Shown here one piece after another: positions 45,541 to 58,500 of a stretch of DNA of 64,000 nt. Source of the stretch: Apiospora phragmitis. Lineage: Eukaryota > Ascomycota > Sordariomycetes > Amphisphaeriales > Apiosporaceae. The notes beneath the pieces were generated by a model that worked only from the letters and a program-made list of their open reading frames with translations, did not search any database and was not told the origin of the DNA. Where the stretch lies: NCBI GenBank assembly GCA_038363925.1, contig JAQQWL010000009.1, positions 2,604,001-2,668,000 of the forward strand, given 5' to 3'. The first letter of the stretch is position 1; every line of letters begins with the position of its first letter. Position numbers and translations under genes: made by a program.

Positions 45541-47489
45541 ACGCACAATGCCGGCCGTCTGTGTACTTTTGGACGCCACACTAAACCTACCTGCTGAGCG
45601 TTGAGATTGCGCCTGGGATTTTACATAGAATGTTTAAAGTCGATTGCGCTCATCGATCAGACGACAGCTCTAGTCAGGGGACCCGAGACTCAAGAGTCGG
45701 GCCTCCTCTTCCTTGGCATCTCGTCATTCGAATACGAGGCACACAGATAGGTAACGTGGCAATAACAAGAATACCAAGTGAGCAGAAGAAGCCCGAGGAC
45801 ATGGGCACTCTACGACGGAAGGGTTGAACATAACAAGACATTATTCCGAAAAGAGTGCCACGTGACTATGGTCCCTCCTTGCTAAGAGTGAGTACCTACC
45901 TAGGTAAGTAAGTAACAACGAGGGCTTCAACCTTGTGTGATTATTAAGTGCATCCGAAAAAGAAAAAAGAACACGTTCAAGGCAGAGTGGTGTTCCATCG
46001 TCGAGCCTAATCAGCCTCTGATCGAGTTCGCTTTCCAAACGAGCCTCGACTGTGCGCAGTTCGGCAAAGGTGTCGAATGTGCAGTAGCGCCGTGCCAAAC
46101 GTCCACCGGGGATTCGGGGTGACGTTTGTTGGTTAGCATCGAGACAGATCGTCCCGGAAGACGTATGGCCTGCCCGCTAACATAGCAATGCTTGGAAGCC
46201 TAACCTTACGGGGTTGAGCATCCTTCCTTTTCGCACGTGGAAAGGAAAAGAAGATTGGCTGCTTGCGTACAAGAAGCTTCGCGGGATCCAACCCCACCTA
46301 ACCCACAAGAAAGAATAAATATAGGAGTGTGCGTGGCACTTCGACATGAGCAACCTAGCTCAATGTTGGCAGCCTGGTCAGCGGGAAAATTAAGCATTTC
46401 TCCAAGGCGTGTCAGCGAAATAACGGGGTCCCCCCCAGACTACTACAACTACATACGTGCCCAGACTATTGCTCAGACTGCCAATGGTCCCTCGCGCCCT
46501 TTTACATAAACAAGTCTTGGCCCTTGTGGGGGAATCAACTCTCCGTAAGGTTCGTCGTCGCAAGCAGATCGTTATGTCCCACATGGTCGATTGACCCTGT
46601 TTTCTTGCGCACACAGCAAGCATCGCACCATCGACATGAGTGTATCGCCGCTACCGGGCCGGCGGCCTCTGATGAGCTGACTCGACCTAGCTTGACACCA
46701 CCGTCCTTTCGTTCCTTGCCTACCTAAGGTTTGAAATCCTTCAATGGATCGAACATTACCTATGGATTCCGTTACTGAAAAGGTGGAGGACGGCGCCAAA
46801 ACGGTATAGCGTCGCAAGTCAGGTACGGCGCAGTCCCCGAGCCCCGTTATTCTCGTTTTCAATGGGTTCAGGAACCTGGCATGACGATGAGCAGCAGGGG
46901 GTCCAGACCAGCGAGTTAACTAGGTAGGCAAGCCCATGAGTCTCTGTGTGTCTTTTTACGTACTTTTGGAAACACGCACTTCCAACCGTTTCACATTCCC
47001 ATCAGACATACATATCTCGTCTCCAAACTCATCCATCGCCTAAGCGTCCCCAAGGTTTGGTGTACGGGTTTCGAGAACGGGTTTCGCACCTGAGCCTGCT
47101 GTTGCTAGTATTTCCTTCTCTAAGATTTTTCTCGCATTCCGGCGCTATACCATTCCGGTGACTTTGACTTCGCCTTCTTACTAACCGCTGTCCAACAATC
47201 ATATCCCGTGTCCGGCCCGGGTTTGTAAGAGGTCGGGACATCGGATGAGCCTTGAGACACCAAGTGCCGCGACCTCGGAAACCCAGATCTATTAAATACT
47301 TGGACCAGCCACTCCCCTCACGCGCCAGGCTGCTAAGACACTACATTATCGCCTGGGAGTGTGGTACAGATAGAGAGCGAGGGTCCTCATCCTTAACCCA
47401 CCAGCATGGGCATATTGCATTCTATCACTACCATAGGATAAGACTCGAGCTGTCGGAATCCGTGTGGTGCGCCACGTGAGTGTGCCACA
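45541..47489. other. 1.9 kb gene-free stretch
   Basis: No motif-bearing ORF. A small CCTACCTAGGTAGG palindrome lies at about 45896-45909. Confidence 0.5.
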
Positions 47490-48999
47490 ATGGCGCGGAT
47501 TCGCTCATCTTCACTGTCAATGTACTCCTTCCTCTCGAGCTACGTGACGCAGAAGCTCAACCCGGATCTTGCAACGACATCCCAGCCCCAGACGACGAGC
47601 TCCAAGTCTAGGCGTCTGCACCCGACATCGTATCTAGATGGTCTGCGCGGCATAGCCTCTGTCCTCGTCTTCCTCTGCCATTATACCGAGGAGAACCACA
47701 GGTACATGTTGCCGACGTATGGCGTGCCATACGAAAACGACAATGTGGCTTCTTCGCCCTTCCAGCTGCCCTTCTTGCGCCTCGTCTTCTCGGGCCGGCC
47801 AATGGTGCACATCTTCTTCGTCATCTCGGGTTTCGCCTTATCCTACAAGCCGCTGAGAGAGATCCGCGCCCGGAACTTCAAGGGCTTCCATGCCGCCTTG
47901 TCCTCCTCGGCCTTCCGGAGACCCATCCGGCTGTACGGCCCGCCGTTGGTCTCGTCATGCATAGTCTTCGCCATGGTCTGCTTAGGGCTGGTCTACAAGC
48001 CGCAGCCGACTTTCCGGGACCAACTGGAGCATTGGGCCAGCTCGACGTTCTACCAAGTTCTCTGGCCCTGGAGCTGGGACACGGAGCTGCGGCCGCGCTA
48101 CGACCTGCACCTATGGACCATCCCCATCGAGATGTGCCACTCCATGCTGCTATTCGTCGTCCTGCTGACGCTATCGCGCGTGCGGTACCACGTGCGCCTG
48201 TTTGTCACCGTCTTCCTCATGAACTATTGCCTCAGCTGCGGGCGGTGGGCCGCCTTCGAGTTCATCGCCGGCATGCTCCTGGCCGAGTTCCACCTCAAGG
48301 CGGCGGAGCGGCGCCAGGCGCAGCTCAAGCTGTATGAGCACTACGACTCCCCCGACGGTGACAGCGTCTCCTCCTGCTGGAGAAAGCGCTCCACTGGACC
48401 ATTTTAGCAATATCGTTCTATGTAGCCGGGTGGCCCAACAACAAGCCCGACTACACCTGGGGCATCAACGTCCTCGACGCCTGGACGCCCTCGGCGTTCC
48501 CCCACAACGATCCGACCACACCCCAGAAGTTCTGGTTCGCCCTGTGCGCGGTGGGCGTGGTGTGGTGTGCGGCCGGCTGAGCGTCGCGCGGGAGGCGCTC
48601 GAGAGCCGGTTCGCCCAGTACTGCGGCCGCGTCAGCTACGCCGTGTACATTGTGCACGGGCCTGTGCTGGAGCTGCTGCAGACCAAGATCACGGGCGAGC
48701 CTGGCCGGAAGAGCTTAGGCAAATATGGTTATCCGGGGTACAAGCTCGGCGGTGCCCGGCTTCGGGCTCAAGGGGCTGACGGGCGTGGAGACGGGGGGCA
48801 GCGCACGCTGTGCTGGCTGCTGGGCCTCGTCTTCTTCGTGCCGCTCGTCATGGCCGCCGCGGACGTGTTCTGCCGGTGGGTGGACGAGCCGGTTGTCGAC
48901 GTGGCCCGGCGCATAGAGAGGCGCTGTGCGATTGACGAGTTCGATAGGACGCCGAACCCGGCGGGGGATGCGTCTGATAGAGATAGGTGGCATGCTTAA
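47490..48999 (+). CDS. Acyltransferase 3 family membrane protein, frame-disrupted
   Basis: Multi-pass membrane O-acyltransferase (OafA-like). The N-terminal half is intact: YLDGLRGIASVLVFLCHYTE (signature Arg and His), MVHIFFVISGFALSYKPL, LHLWTIPIEMCHSMLLFVVL, FEFIAGMLLAEFHLKA. The frame then changes at about 48369 (CTCCTCC) into LLLEKALHWTILAISFYVAG and PDYTWGINVLDAWTPSAFPH. It changes again at about 48573 (missing G in GTGCGGCC) into RLSVAREALESRFAQYCGRV and SYAVYIVHGPVLELLQTKI. A third stretch (about 48745-48800, AVPGFGLKGLTGVETGG) is again out of frame. It returns for LCWLLGLVFFVPLVMAAADV and the stop at 48999. Four one-base changes in a GC-rich ORF, with all parts of a normal-length protein present. 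Acyl donor and acceptor unknown. Confidence 0.8.
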
Positions 49000-49487
49000 C
49001 ATAACATATTACAATTGCATAGTACAGTTGGACATGAAATATACTACACATTTACTACCCAAGTACATTATTGGACGTGGCGCAAGCTTTGGAGAGCTGC
49101 ATCCCGTTATCCAATTAAATGTATGTTGGTGTACTGTACTGCGCACGGTATGGCCAGTTACTTTAGGCAGCATCTGCGACATGATGGGCTTGATTGCAAC
49201 GCCATAGTATGCACGTGGCCGATGACTCAAATCGGCTGCATCTATGCAGCTGTTGTTAGCGATAGCGGGGCTCTGCCGTTATACAGTGCTGTACCTGTAC
49301 AGCATAGGTACAGTGCCACTTCACCGATCTGTCGACTCTTTCACGTTGCTACATACATACCTATTTTGCCTGATAAGTATAGCTCTTTTTGAGTCATAAC
49401 ATTTTTGACAAAATCAGCAGAAGCTGATCTCTAATTCTCTTCCTACTCTAACCAAGTCATCCTAAGGAAAGCTGACACCAAGCAAAT
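49000..49487. other. intergenic with GCTGTAC-CT-GTACAGC palindrome
   Basis: 490 bp. A perfect 7 bp inverted repeat with 2 bp spacer at 49288-49303, about 185 bp before the GFA-domain gene. Confidence 0.5.
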
Positions 49488-50230
49488 ATGGATTGTCGAT
49501 GTCAGTGTGGTGCCGTCCAATTCACGACCCCGCTTGAGCAGCCACTCGCGTTGTACATCTGCCACTGCTTCGAATGTCGCCTGCAGCCCTCCTCGGCCTT
49601 TGGGACGAGTGCTATATTCCCCAAATTCCAGCTGCCTAACATGGAGGGCCTGTCAAGTTATACGTGAGTCTTGTCTATCGCAAATACCAATATCAGGGCT
49701 GCTGACAGTTCGTATCAGACGACCCACACCCTCGGGACATACGATGCACTGGTAAGTCAACCTTGGGGGTGTTTTTGCTGCATAGACCGGACATCCCCGA
49801 ACCAGGCTTGGTTTGGCTGGAAAAATGAAACCAAAGACAAGCCTCTTGCTTAACATCCATAACCGAACCTTAGTTATTTCTGCCAATCCTGCGGAACTCG
49901 TTTGGTACATACGACCCCTGTAAGTGCACCTCGTCCTAGCAACCTGGGGAGAGAGGGGCTCTCTTTGGCTAACATACATGGAAATATGAAAAGGGCAAGA
50001 ACGTGGTCTCAGTCAAGGGTGGGTGCATCACCAAAGGCCTGGATTGGACCAAGGCCATCCATATCTACACCAAGTCCGCCATGGTCCCCATACCCGAGGG
50101 CTGCGAGTCTCACGAGGAGGAAGCACCTCCCTCTGAATACTCCATGTCCCAGGAGAGCTTAGATCAGCCTCTAGAGGCTCCGGGCTGTCTGACAGGGAGT
50201 GGAGGTACCCTGTGTGTTCCCGAAGCCTAA
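49488..50230 (+). CDS. GFA/CENP-V domain zinc protein
   Basis: Small protein of the glutathione-dependent formaldehyde-activating (GFA)/CENP-V fold. Four exons: 49488-49663, 49719-49751, 49874-49919, 49994-50230; 492 nt, 163 aa, all phases consistent (donors GTGAGT, GTAAGT, GTAAGT). Zinc ligands are visible as CRCQCGAVQF, CHCFECRLQPSSAFG and YFCQSCGTRLVH. The C-terminal part (KGLDWTKAIHIYTKSAMVPI) matches the family, followed by an acidic tail. Exon 2 is only 33 nt. Enzymatic role unproven; many fungal members have no known substrate. Confidence 0.9.
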
Positions 50231-50508
50231 ACAGTTAGAGGAGCTGGAGAAGTTTCACAAGGTGCGGCGTGGTCCTTGTGAGTTGGGAGGGTTCTGAACG
50301 ACTAAAGGGTGTCTGGTTCCGCTTTCCAAAGCGTAGGTTTTATAGACCAGTCACTGAAACTGGCCTTGGATATCAGTTGTTTGTGTGAAAAAAGGAATAG
50401 AAAAGCTGATTAGAATGGACCTCGGTATGTACTTTAGCAACATGTAACATATATTGCTGTAAATGCCTGGCTACAGTTCCCCTTATAACGACCAGGATCA
50501 CGATTCCG

Positions 50509-51658
50509 TCAGCGGCTCGCCGCTCTGCCGGCCGTGATTGGCATCGCCTGTCTGGCCGTTCTGGCCTTCCTCTGCGGACCGGACTCCTGCGCTCCCTCTG
50601 AGTGTTTCGCGGGGTCGAAAACGTACATCGGAAACTCCAACAGCAGCGTGCGCTTGACAATGGTAGGCAGATGCTCGTATACCTGCGGTGGAAATGGGAT
50701 AAGGATACTCGTCCGCCTCAGATAACGTTGATAGCCCTCCCAGTTCAATCCTTTCTCGTACCGCTTCTTTGCACCGGGCCTTTCGGACAGCGGAAGACCC
50801 GAGACAAACATGAGCAGTATGGTCAGCAGGAAAGGGCCCACGATGGTAGCGTATAATGCCTTGAAAGCCTGGCCTCCGACATAGCCATCGGCAGCAGGCG
50901 AGACGGCAATCATATAGATGGCTATATGCTTGTTAGCGATGACTTCTTTAACCCAGCATCGCATCATCTGCGTCAAGGTCGGAACACTCACAGAACTGAA
51001 CGAGGATCTCCCCAAAGTAGTTGGGATGCCGGCTGAAGTAGAAGAAGCCCGTATCGCAGACGGCGCTCTTGTCGTGGGCCTGGCGGAACGCGAACTTCTG
51101 CGTGTCGCTGGCCGTCTCCATGACGAGGCCGACGACGTACAGGATGACGCCGGCGATGTCGCGGCCGGTGCCGAACGGCGGCTGCGCGTACTGCTGTTGC
51201 ACGTTCGGTGAGTTGAGGACGGTGACCGGCATCGAGACGGTCCAGACCCAGAGCATCTGGAAGACCCAGAAGCCGAGGAAGGGGAGGAACGTGTCGCGCT
51301 TGTCGTCGAAGCGGTCGTCCTTGCCCGTCTTCAGGATGCGGAACAGCAGGAAGCCCGACAGGCGCAGGGCCCAGGCCATGAGGAAGAGCGACGCGACGAC
51401 CTGGCGCGCATGGTGGTGGCCGCTGAAGGCGAGGGTGACGATGGCCAGGACGACGAAGTTGGTCCCGCCGGCGAAGTCTGTCTTTCGGTGGTTAGCAGGA
51501 GAACGGGGCGTCTAGACCAGGGCAGCTTCTTACGTACCAGTCAGCTTATCGAATTTGAAGCTGAAGGCGATGGAGAAGAAGAACAGCTGATATGCAACGG
51601 TGATGAGCAGGGTGATGGCAAGATAGTAATTATCCAAAACATATACGGTACCGGCCAT
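50509..51658 (-). CDS. DUF1295 steroid-reductase-like membrane protein
   Basis: Integral membrane protein of the DUF1295 family, related to the C-terminal half of steroid 5-alpha-reductases and isoprenylcysteine methyltransferases. Exons 51658-51538, 51477-50992, 50921-50509; 1020 nt, 339 aa, intact and in phase. Several TM helices: YYLAITLLITVAYQLFFFSI, FVVLAILTLAF, FWVFQMLWVWTVSM, ILYVVGLVMETASD. The diagnostic cofactor motif TGFFYFSRHPNYFGEILVQF is split from YMIAVSPAADG by the last intron (GTGAGT, GCTAAC, ATAG). The C-terminal segment KRYEKGLNWEGYQRYLRRTS fits the family. Substrate unknown. Confidence 0.88.
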
Positions 51659-53712
51659 TTTGGGGGTCTGGTTAGATTAAAGATATATAGATGGCAGTAT
51701 TGTTCTGGGAAGTTTTTGAAGAAAAAGAGAGATTGGCCTTCAAAGCTATCAATCCCCACGATCTGAAACACGGAAGCCGGAAAGTCGCTGCTATAAGCAT
51801 GGAAACATTAATTATAGAAACGAAACGAGCAAGATGCAACTCTGTATTTGGCAGTTTTTACATGCCAGCAGGCTGCGTGGCCATCAAAGTAAGAAAATAA
51901 AAGATACACGAGAACCCTTTGTTACACGCCGATCGATAGCGATGTTGGCGACGAAATCTAGATCGAGAATCTCACCGAGAATGGCTGACGAGATGATATC
52001 AGTACCCACTATACTTACGTCAAGATCAAAGGCCCTTGATTGAGGGTCATTGAATTGACTCGGATTGGACTCGCCCTTGAAATTCCCCGAACCCAGCAGA
52101 TAACGTCATTGATTTCTTTTGCGGGCAGATGTATAGTATCGCTATTTTGTATTTGGTTTAATGCACGTGGAAGCCTAGTCCGAGTGGCCGAATGGAAAAA
52201 ATTGGCGTCTTTACTTGGCGTGCTACTTACTGCTAGGCTGCTGCACTACGACTCACGACCAACTTTCACGTATAAACATACAAATCTCGCTGCTGCTGGG
52301 GCCTCATATAACCAGCAAACGTGCCGAATCATACCTGCCTGTCTACTGAAGTATTTATTGATTTTACAGTGATATGCGTGGTCTTCTTTGCTAATATTCC
52401 TTCCTTCACTCTTTATATGGTGTATACGGTGAAAGGCGATGGCAGGCGACTCTCCTATAGGTCAGTTCGTGGCATTGGTGCTGCCACTTCCTGGCGGTCT
52501 CGGAGATGGCGATGCTACAAGCCATAATCTACGTTGGCCATAAGATTTGCGCACCTATTGTGCTGGTCCGTGTGATAGGCTGGTAGCCAGCCAAATCAAA
52601 GTGCCTAGGTACTCTCTGCTGGGTCGACAGGCCCTCGAATCTGTTGCAGAGAGAAAAGGGTCGACACGTGGAGAAACGACCCTTGAAGGCACTGGACGCC
52701 ATGGGTGCCCATGATTGTCAGTCAATCAACTGGTTTCCTTACTGCCGCACGTGTCAGCGTCTTATACGGGAGGCGAAAGCTTGACGCTCGAGCTGTGTTC
52801 CTACTCCAGCACTGTTCTCGCGGATCTGGGTCTGATCCTGCAACGATGAAGACTGCATAATAGTCTGTATTCCCGAATCGGACATTGGCATGCCAAAGTG
52901 ACACGGCACTGCAGCGTTCCACGGCAGATGTGGTCCACGTGTGAGATTACCCGGAGGAGGTTGTAAATCCAGATACCGCATTCCTCGTTCTGACCCCCTT
53001 GAGTCGATACTGCATCGGTGATGTGTACCCTGCGACATATACATCGATGGACATGCTTTATGATGGGAAAGAAAAGGTTCGATTACAACCGGATGAAAGG
53101 CGTGGTTGACCAGTCACTAACCGGAGGGTTGACGAGGAAGGATACCCAAAGGACCAGAGTATCCAGGACTCGAGATATGATTGAACACGCAGAAGACGTG
53201 CCGAGACAGCTCCCAACACAGCTAGTCTGTGGGGGGTGACCAGTCTCATGTCCACATTGTGGCAAGGCTGGTCGATTTTCCTTCATATTGGCTGGGCCTG
53301 TTAGTGTTATTATATAGGGTACGAGGCCGCTGGTCCAATCAGGCGTCTGTACCGAGTCTGTCAAGCTACCCCAGCCCATGCGGAGTTTTTGCAGTATATT
53401 AATCGTAATACCGGCAAATGCCTATTTCGCTTCTTGGCAATTGCCGTCACCGCAGCATGACGCCCGTCCTTGGCTTTTACCCGGAGCTACTGATCACACG
53501 GCGGTTCCATGGCTCGGTAGAAGTGATGGGCTGTTCGAGAGAGAATATTCGAAAAGGGCCGGCGAGCGCAGGTAGATAAAGAGCATGGCACAACACCCAG
53601 GTTCCCGGTTCCCTACTAGAGCTGGGGTTTACTACGCAACAAACTGCAGCCCAAACCGTTCCCGATTGTTCCTCATCACAGCTCATACGAATATCTCATA
53701 AGAGCCCCGAAA
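51659..53712. other. 2 kb gene-free stretch
   Basis: No supportable ORF; promoter regions of the two flanking divergent genes. Confidence 0.5.
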
Positions 53713-55018
53713 ATGCTTGTCAAAGTTCTGGTAACCGCGGCCGCCACGGCCTCGCTGGCGATGGCCCAGGAACTGATGCGCTTTGGCTGCGGTCAGCTCA
53801 CCGTCGACCGTGTCGACCCCCTGGTCGAGCCGGGCAACATGCCGTCCGCCCACATGCACCAGATCATCGGCGGCAACTCCTTCAACGCCAGCATGCAGCC
53901 GTCCGATGTCGACCCCCCAGCCGACTCGACCTGCACCTCGTGCACATACTCGGAGGACTTCTCCAACTACTGGACCGCAAGCGTCTACTTCAAGGCCCGC
54001 AACGGTACTTTCAAACGCGTGCCCCAGGCTACCAACCTTGGGCTCGGCACAAAGGCCGGCATGACCATCTACTACATCCGAGGGTACCAGCAGAGTGCCA
54101 AGGTCACGGCTTTTCCGAAGGTAACGACAAGATTCTCTTACCCCCTCCCCTGAAGCCTGAAATGGGTTGAATGCGTGTAAAGATCGTGATGCTCAATTCT
54201 CTATCACCACGAAACCAAGGGGCTTTACCAGTTTGAAAATATGCATCCAGGGACCGGTTGAGTCCAAGCTAACCCGTAATTACTTTTTCAGGGGTTCCGC
54301 ATGTTGGGTAGGTGACAGTACCAACCGCGCCGCCAACAAGGTCCCGAAGGGTCTTTGCTTCCGCTGCGAAGCCAACATGAACCAGAGTCCCTTCGCGGGG
54401 GGCCCTGCACGGGCTCCGACATTGCCGGGTTCCCCAAGCAGCCCTGCGGCGGTGGCTGGCGGGTGACGGTGACCTTCCCCTCGTGCTGGGACGGCAGAAA
54501 CACGGACTCGCCCGACCACAAGTCGCACATCGCGTACCCAACGGCGCCTTCGAGATGGGCTCCGCCTGCCCCAGCACGCACCCGGTCAAGATCCCTCAGG
54601 TTATGTACGAGATCATCTTCGACACGCGCCAGTTCAACAACAAGGCCCGAGTGGCCCGCCGACGGCTCCCAGCCCTTCTACTGGAGCTTCGGCGACAACA
54701 CGGGCTACGGCATCCACGGGGACTACCTGTTCGGCTGGAAGGACGACGCCCTCCAAAAGGCCATGGACGGCCACTGCGCCAACGACCGCTGCGCGCCCCT
54801 CAAGCGCCAGACCGAGGCTCAGGCCAACGCCTGCCTCAAGTCGCAGTCCTTCAAGGAGAGCGTTGGTGACGACCAATGTGAGCCCTCCCATTTCTCCACT
54901 TTCTTACTATTCGTTTTACTGCAACCCCATTTGTCCCCTCTAGTGACCGTGGCGCAAGTGAGACTGACTTGGCATTTCTAATATAGGGCTGAAGGAGCTT
55001 CCCGGTATGGAAATGTGA
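53713..55018 (+). CDS. DUF1996 secreted protein, frame-disrupted
   Basis: Secreted fungal protein of unknown function. Signal peptide MLVKVLVTAAATASLAMA, then the DUF1996 core: FGCGQLTVDRVDPLVEPG, SAHMHQIIGGNSFN, CTSCTYSEDFSNYWTASVYF. Exon 1 53713-54120, intron 54121-54291. Exon 2 is followed through GDSTNRAANKVPKGLCFRCE, IAGFPKQPCGGGWRVTVTFP, SCWDGRNTDSPDHKSHIAYP, GSACPSTHPVKIPQVMYEII and FYWSFGDNTGYGIHGDYLFG. The last exon (54987-55018) encodes WLKELPGMEM. Exon 2 needs four frame changes (about 54305, 54403, 54540, 54650) although every conserved block is present. GC-rich and homopolymer-rich. Cys-rich domain suggests an extracellular fold. Confidence 0.82.
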
Positions 55019-55519
55019 GAGGTATCTCGCTGATCGTCAAACGTACTTGGCGGAGAGTCGGAAGAATGATTCGTTCCGAATTCCAAAGGAGTTCGAATAA
55101 GTATTGGGAACAGTAGATGGAGCCTTGGGCTTTTTCTAACTGGCCAGGGAATCAGGCGGTGGATGGATCTTTAGGAGGGCGTATTTGTCGGGCTGATTAG
55201 ATATCACGATCGTTACTTCATAACTTCCTGGTCTTAATAACCCTACCTACATATTTATTGGCACTTTGCTATTGCGCCTGACAGATTGTGATCATTTTCT
55301 GTGCCGCTGAAGCCACTTTCGCTCGAGTCAAAGCACAGTTGGTCAGTATTCAGGGGTAGGTGAGATAAAATCTTTGAGTCCAAATTCTGTTTTGCATTAT
55401 TAAACAAGAACGCCTATCCAGATATGTCTATCACTTATATAAACGTAATTCCTTTATGTATCCCAGACCATCATAGGCATTGCGCATCCGTAGCCCATCT
55501 CTTTCTTTCTTTCTTCTTT
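55019..55519. other. convergent 3' spacer
   Basis: 500 bp AT-rich spacer between the DUF1996 and ABC stops; no gene. Confidence 0.5.
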
Positions 55520-58500
55520 TTACTTCTTATTCTCTCCCAGACAAATCGCGCGGAGATGATCTTTCTCACCGCTCTCCTCACACATACCCCGGAAGATGCC
55601 CTTGCCCTCGTCCGCCTCCCACAGCTCCTTGGGGGTGCCGAACTCGGCCACCTTGCCGTCGCTGAGGACGAGGATCCGGTCGAAGTCGGCAATGGTGCTC
55701 AGGCGGTGGGCGATGACGACGAGGGTGCTGTCGTCGAACTCCTCGCGGATGGAGCGCTGGATCAGCGCGTCGGTGCCCATGTCGACGGCGCTGGTGGCCT
55801 CGTCGAGGACCATGACCTTGGGGCGCGACACGATGGCGCGGGCGAGGCACAGGAGCTGGCGCTGGCCCTGGGACAGGTTGAGGCCGCCCTCGGAGATGGT
55901 GGAGGCGAGGTCGCGGAAGATGTTGGTGTTGGACCGCTGGCCGCTGGCTGCCGACTCGCCGGATCTCGCAACGACCGGAGTGCCGGGCGAGGTCTCGTTC
56001 TCGGACAGCAGGTGGACGCGGTGGAGCGAGTCCAGGAGTTCGGCATCCGCGTGGTCGTCGAAGGGGTCTAGGTTCGAGCGTACGGTACCGGAGAACAGTA
56101 CCGGGTCTTGGGGGATGATGGCGAGGCGTGATCGGAGGTCGTGTAGCTTAATCTTGGAGATGTCGATGCCGTCGATGAAGATGCTTCCGGACCTTGCTTC
56201 GATGAATCGGAAGAGCGCAAGGGTCAGCGAGGATTTACCGGCGCCGGTACGGCCGACTACGCCCACTCTCTCGTTGCGGTTGACGCTGAAGCTGAGACCC
56301 TTCAGAACAGGGGGCAGGTCCTCCGCGTAACCGACGACCAGATCGTTGACTTCTACGCGTCCCTCGGTGGGCCAAGCTGCCGGCGCATCCTCGCCTCCAA
56401 GATCCTCAGTCGGGAGCTCCGTGTACTCGACGACACGTTCAGCGGCGTTCATCTCGAGCTCGATATTAGCATAATGGCGAATCGTCCACATGACCATTGA
56501 CGAGAAGTCCAGTGCGAAGGAGAGGGCGAAACCGGCGAGGGCGGAGTCCATATCCGGAGTCAGGAGGATGAGCATCGCCACGAAACTCGCGAAGCACGAA
56601 CCTACAACGGACATGCGCCAGCCCATCCATCTATTGAACAACCAAAGATGCCAGGTAGCAACAGTCCAGTCGTCGAGCTTCTTGTACATGCGCTCCACGT
56701 AGACGGGCGCTTTGTCGAATCCGCGAATGGTGGCCACGCCACTAAGCGCCGATCCGAACTGTTCAAAAACGGGCGACTTGGTCGTACTCTCGAGGCGCTT
56801 GACCGGTCTGGCGCCGTGAAGATATTGGAAAGCATAGAATGCACTGATGAACAGGAGAACCGCTGCAAGGGCGAGGATAATTGGTGAGACGAACAGGCCG
56901 GCAACCATCACGCCGACCAAATTCAGAAAGGCTGCAAACCCGAAAGCCAGCGAATATGCGAGATGGGTATCAACAGAATGGAAGTCGGCAGTAAATCGAT
57001 TCAGCACTCTTCCAACGGGAACGGTATCGAGCCATCGAAGAGGCGATCGAAGTATAACGAAGTTCAACCGCGCAAAGAGCTTGCGTGACGCCTGGATAGA
57101 CCCGCAGAAGATGTAGTAGTAGCGGATGGTGCCGAGCAACGCACTTGCCACGGCCAGCAGGACATAAATGGCCAGGTAGAAGGCGATACCACGGTGAGGC
57201 TCGACGACAGGCTGCATGAGTCTGTGAAGGCTGGTTGGCTGGAAGCTGGTCTGCTGAAAGCTGGTCTGCTGAAGGTCCATTGAGTATGCGTATGCCTCCT
57301 TTGCGGTGTGCATTTGCGCCTTCTCGTCCTCATAGATGCCAGTCCAAATCTTCAACCACCAGGATCGCCCCACGGTCAAGGCCTGGACGAGTATGAAGAA
57401 GAAGACAACATTTGTCCAGAAGAACCAACCGCCGCTGTCGCTCAAGTAGGTGGCGTAGACGTGCTTCTTGATGGCACCCTTCTCGCGACCTTCTTCCTCA
57501 ACAAACTTGCGGGCCTGCTTTTTCGAAGGCACCTTCGCAAGGGGCTCTCCTTGCTCCTCACCGGCCTGGGATGTTTCCTCGGAGTTGACCATGGTCGCAT
57601 CTACGTCCGCTCTGAATCTCGGCCTCCGTCTGCTCATGGCTCTTGATTTGTTGCAAAGTACCGTCTTCCTCAAGTTCCGACTTCAGGCCAGCATGAAGGA
57701 CACTCCTCGCCCGAGCTCTACGAGGTATTTCGTCTTGGGCTCGCAGAGCGCGACGTGATGCGTTACCAGGATTCTGGTTCGACCAACGCCGAGCTCACCA
57801 TTGAGGCATTTCTCGAATATATGACGTCCGACATGGGCGTCAACGGCACTGAAGATATCATCCAGAACAAGGATTTCCGCTCGTGAATAGATTGCACGTG
57901 CCAAGGTAATCCGCCATTTCTGGCCACCACTGAGGTTGATACCGTTTGCGCCAATTTCTGTTTCTTCTCCATCGCTGAATATCTCAATATCTTTCTTGAA
58001 TGCACAAACTTCGAGGGTCGTTTGGTACCGATGTTCGTCGAATGGCAGTCCGAACAAGACGTTTTCCTTGATAGTGGCATTTTCGATCCATGGGATTTGG
58101 GCCACCACAGCAATAGCACCTGGCAGGATCCAATTACCTTGATTCGCCTTCGTATCATGTCTTTCGTTGAGGAGAGGAGCCCTGGGCCGGCTGATAGAAC
58201 CGGATAGAACGTCTATTTCGCCAAGGATAGCTGATAGCATGAGACTCTTCCCACTGCCCGTTTTCCCAGATATGACAGACAATTCACCCTTCGGGAATGT
58301 GACGTTGACGTTGCGCAGTATAAATCTATCAGGGTCATCATTGTCTTTCTCGTCGGCAGGCCACGCAATCGTCGCATCATCAAAAATAATCTCCTCGGAT
58401 TCCTTGGTCGACTTGACGATCTCCGCACCCTGAAGGTAATCATCGATACGCTTCACGGAGACCCAAGCATCGAGGAGATCTGTGATGAGTTCAGGGATGA

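Noticed and set aside
55596..56330. 244-codon plus-strand frame over NBD2 of the ABC transporter
   Set aside because: Antisense shadow of a conserved ATPase domain.
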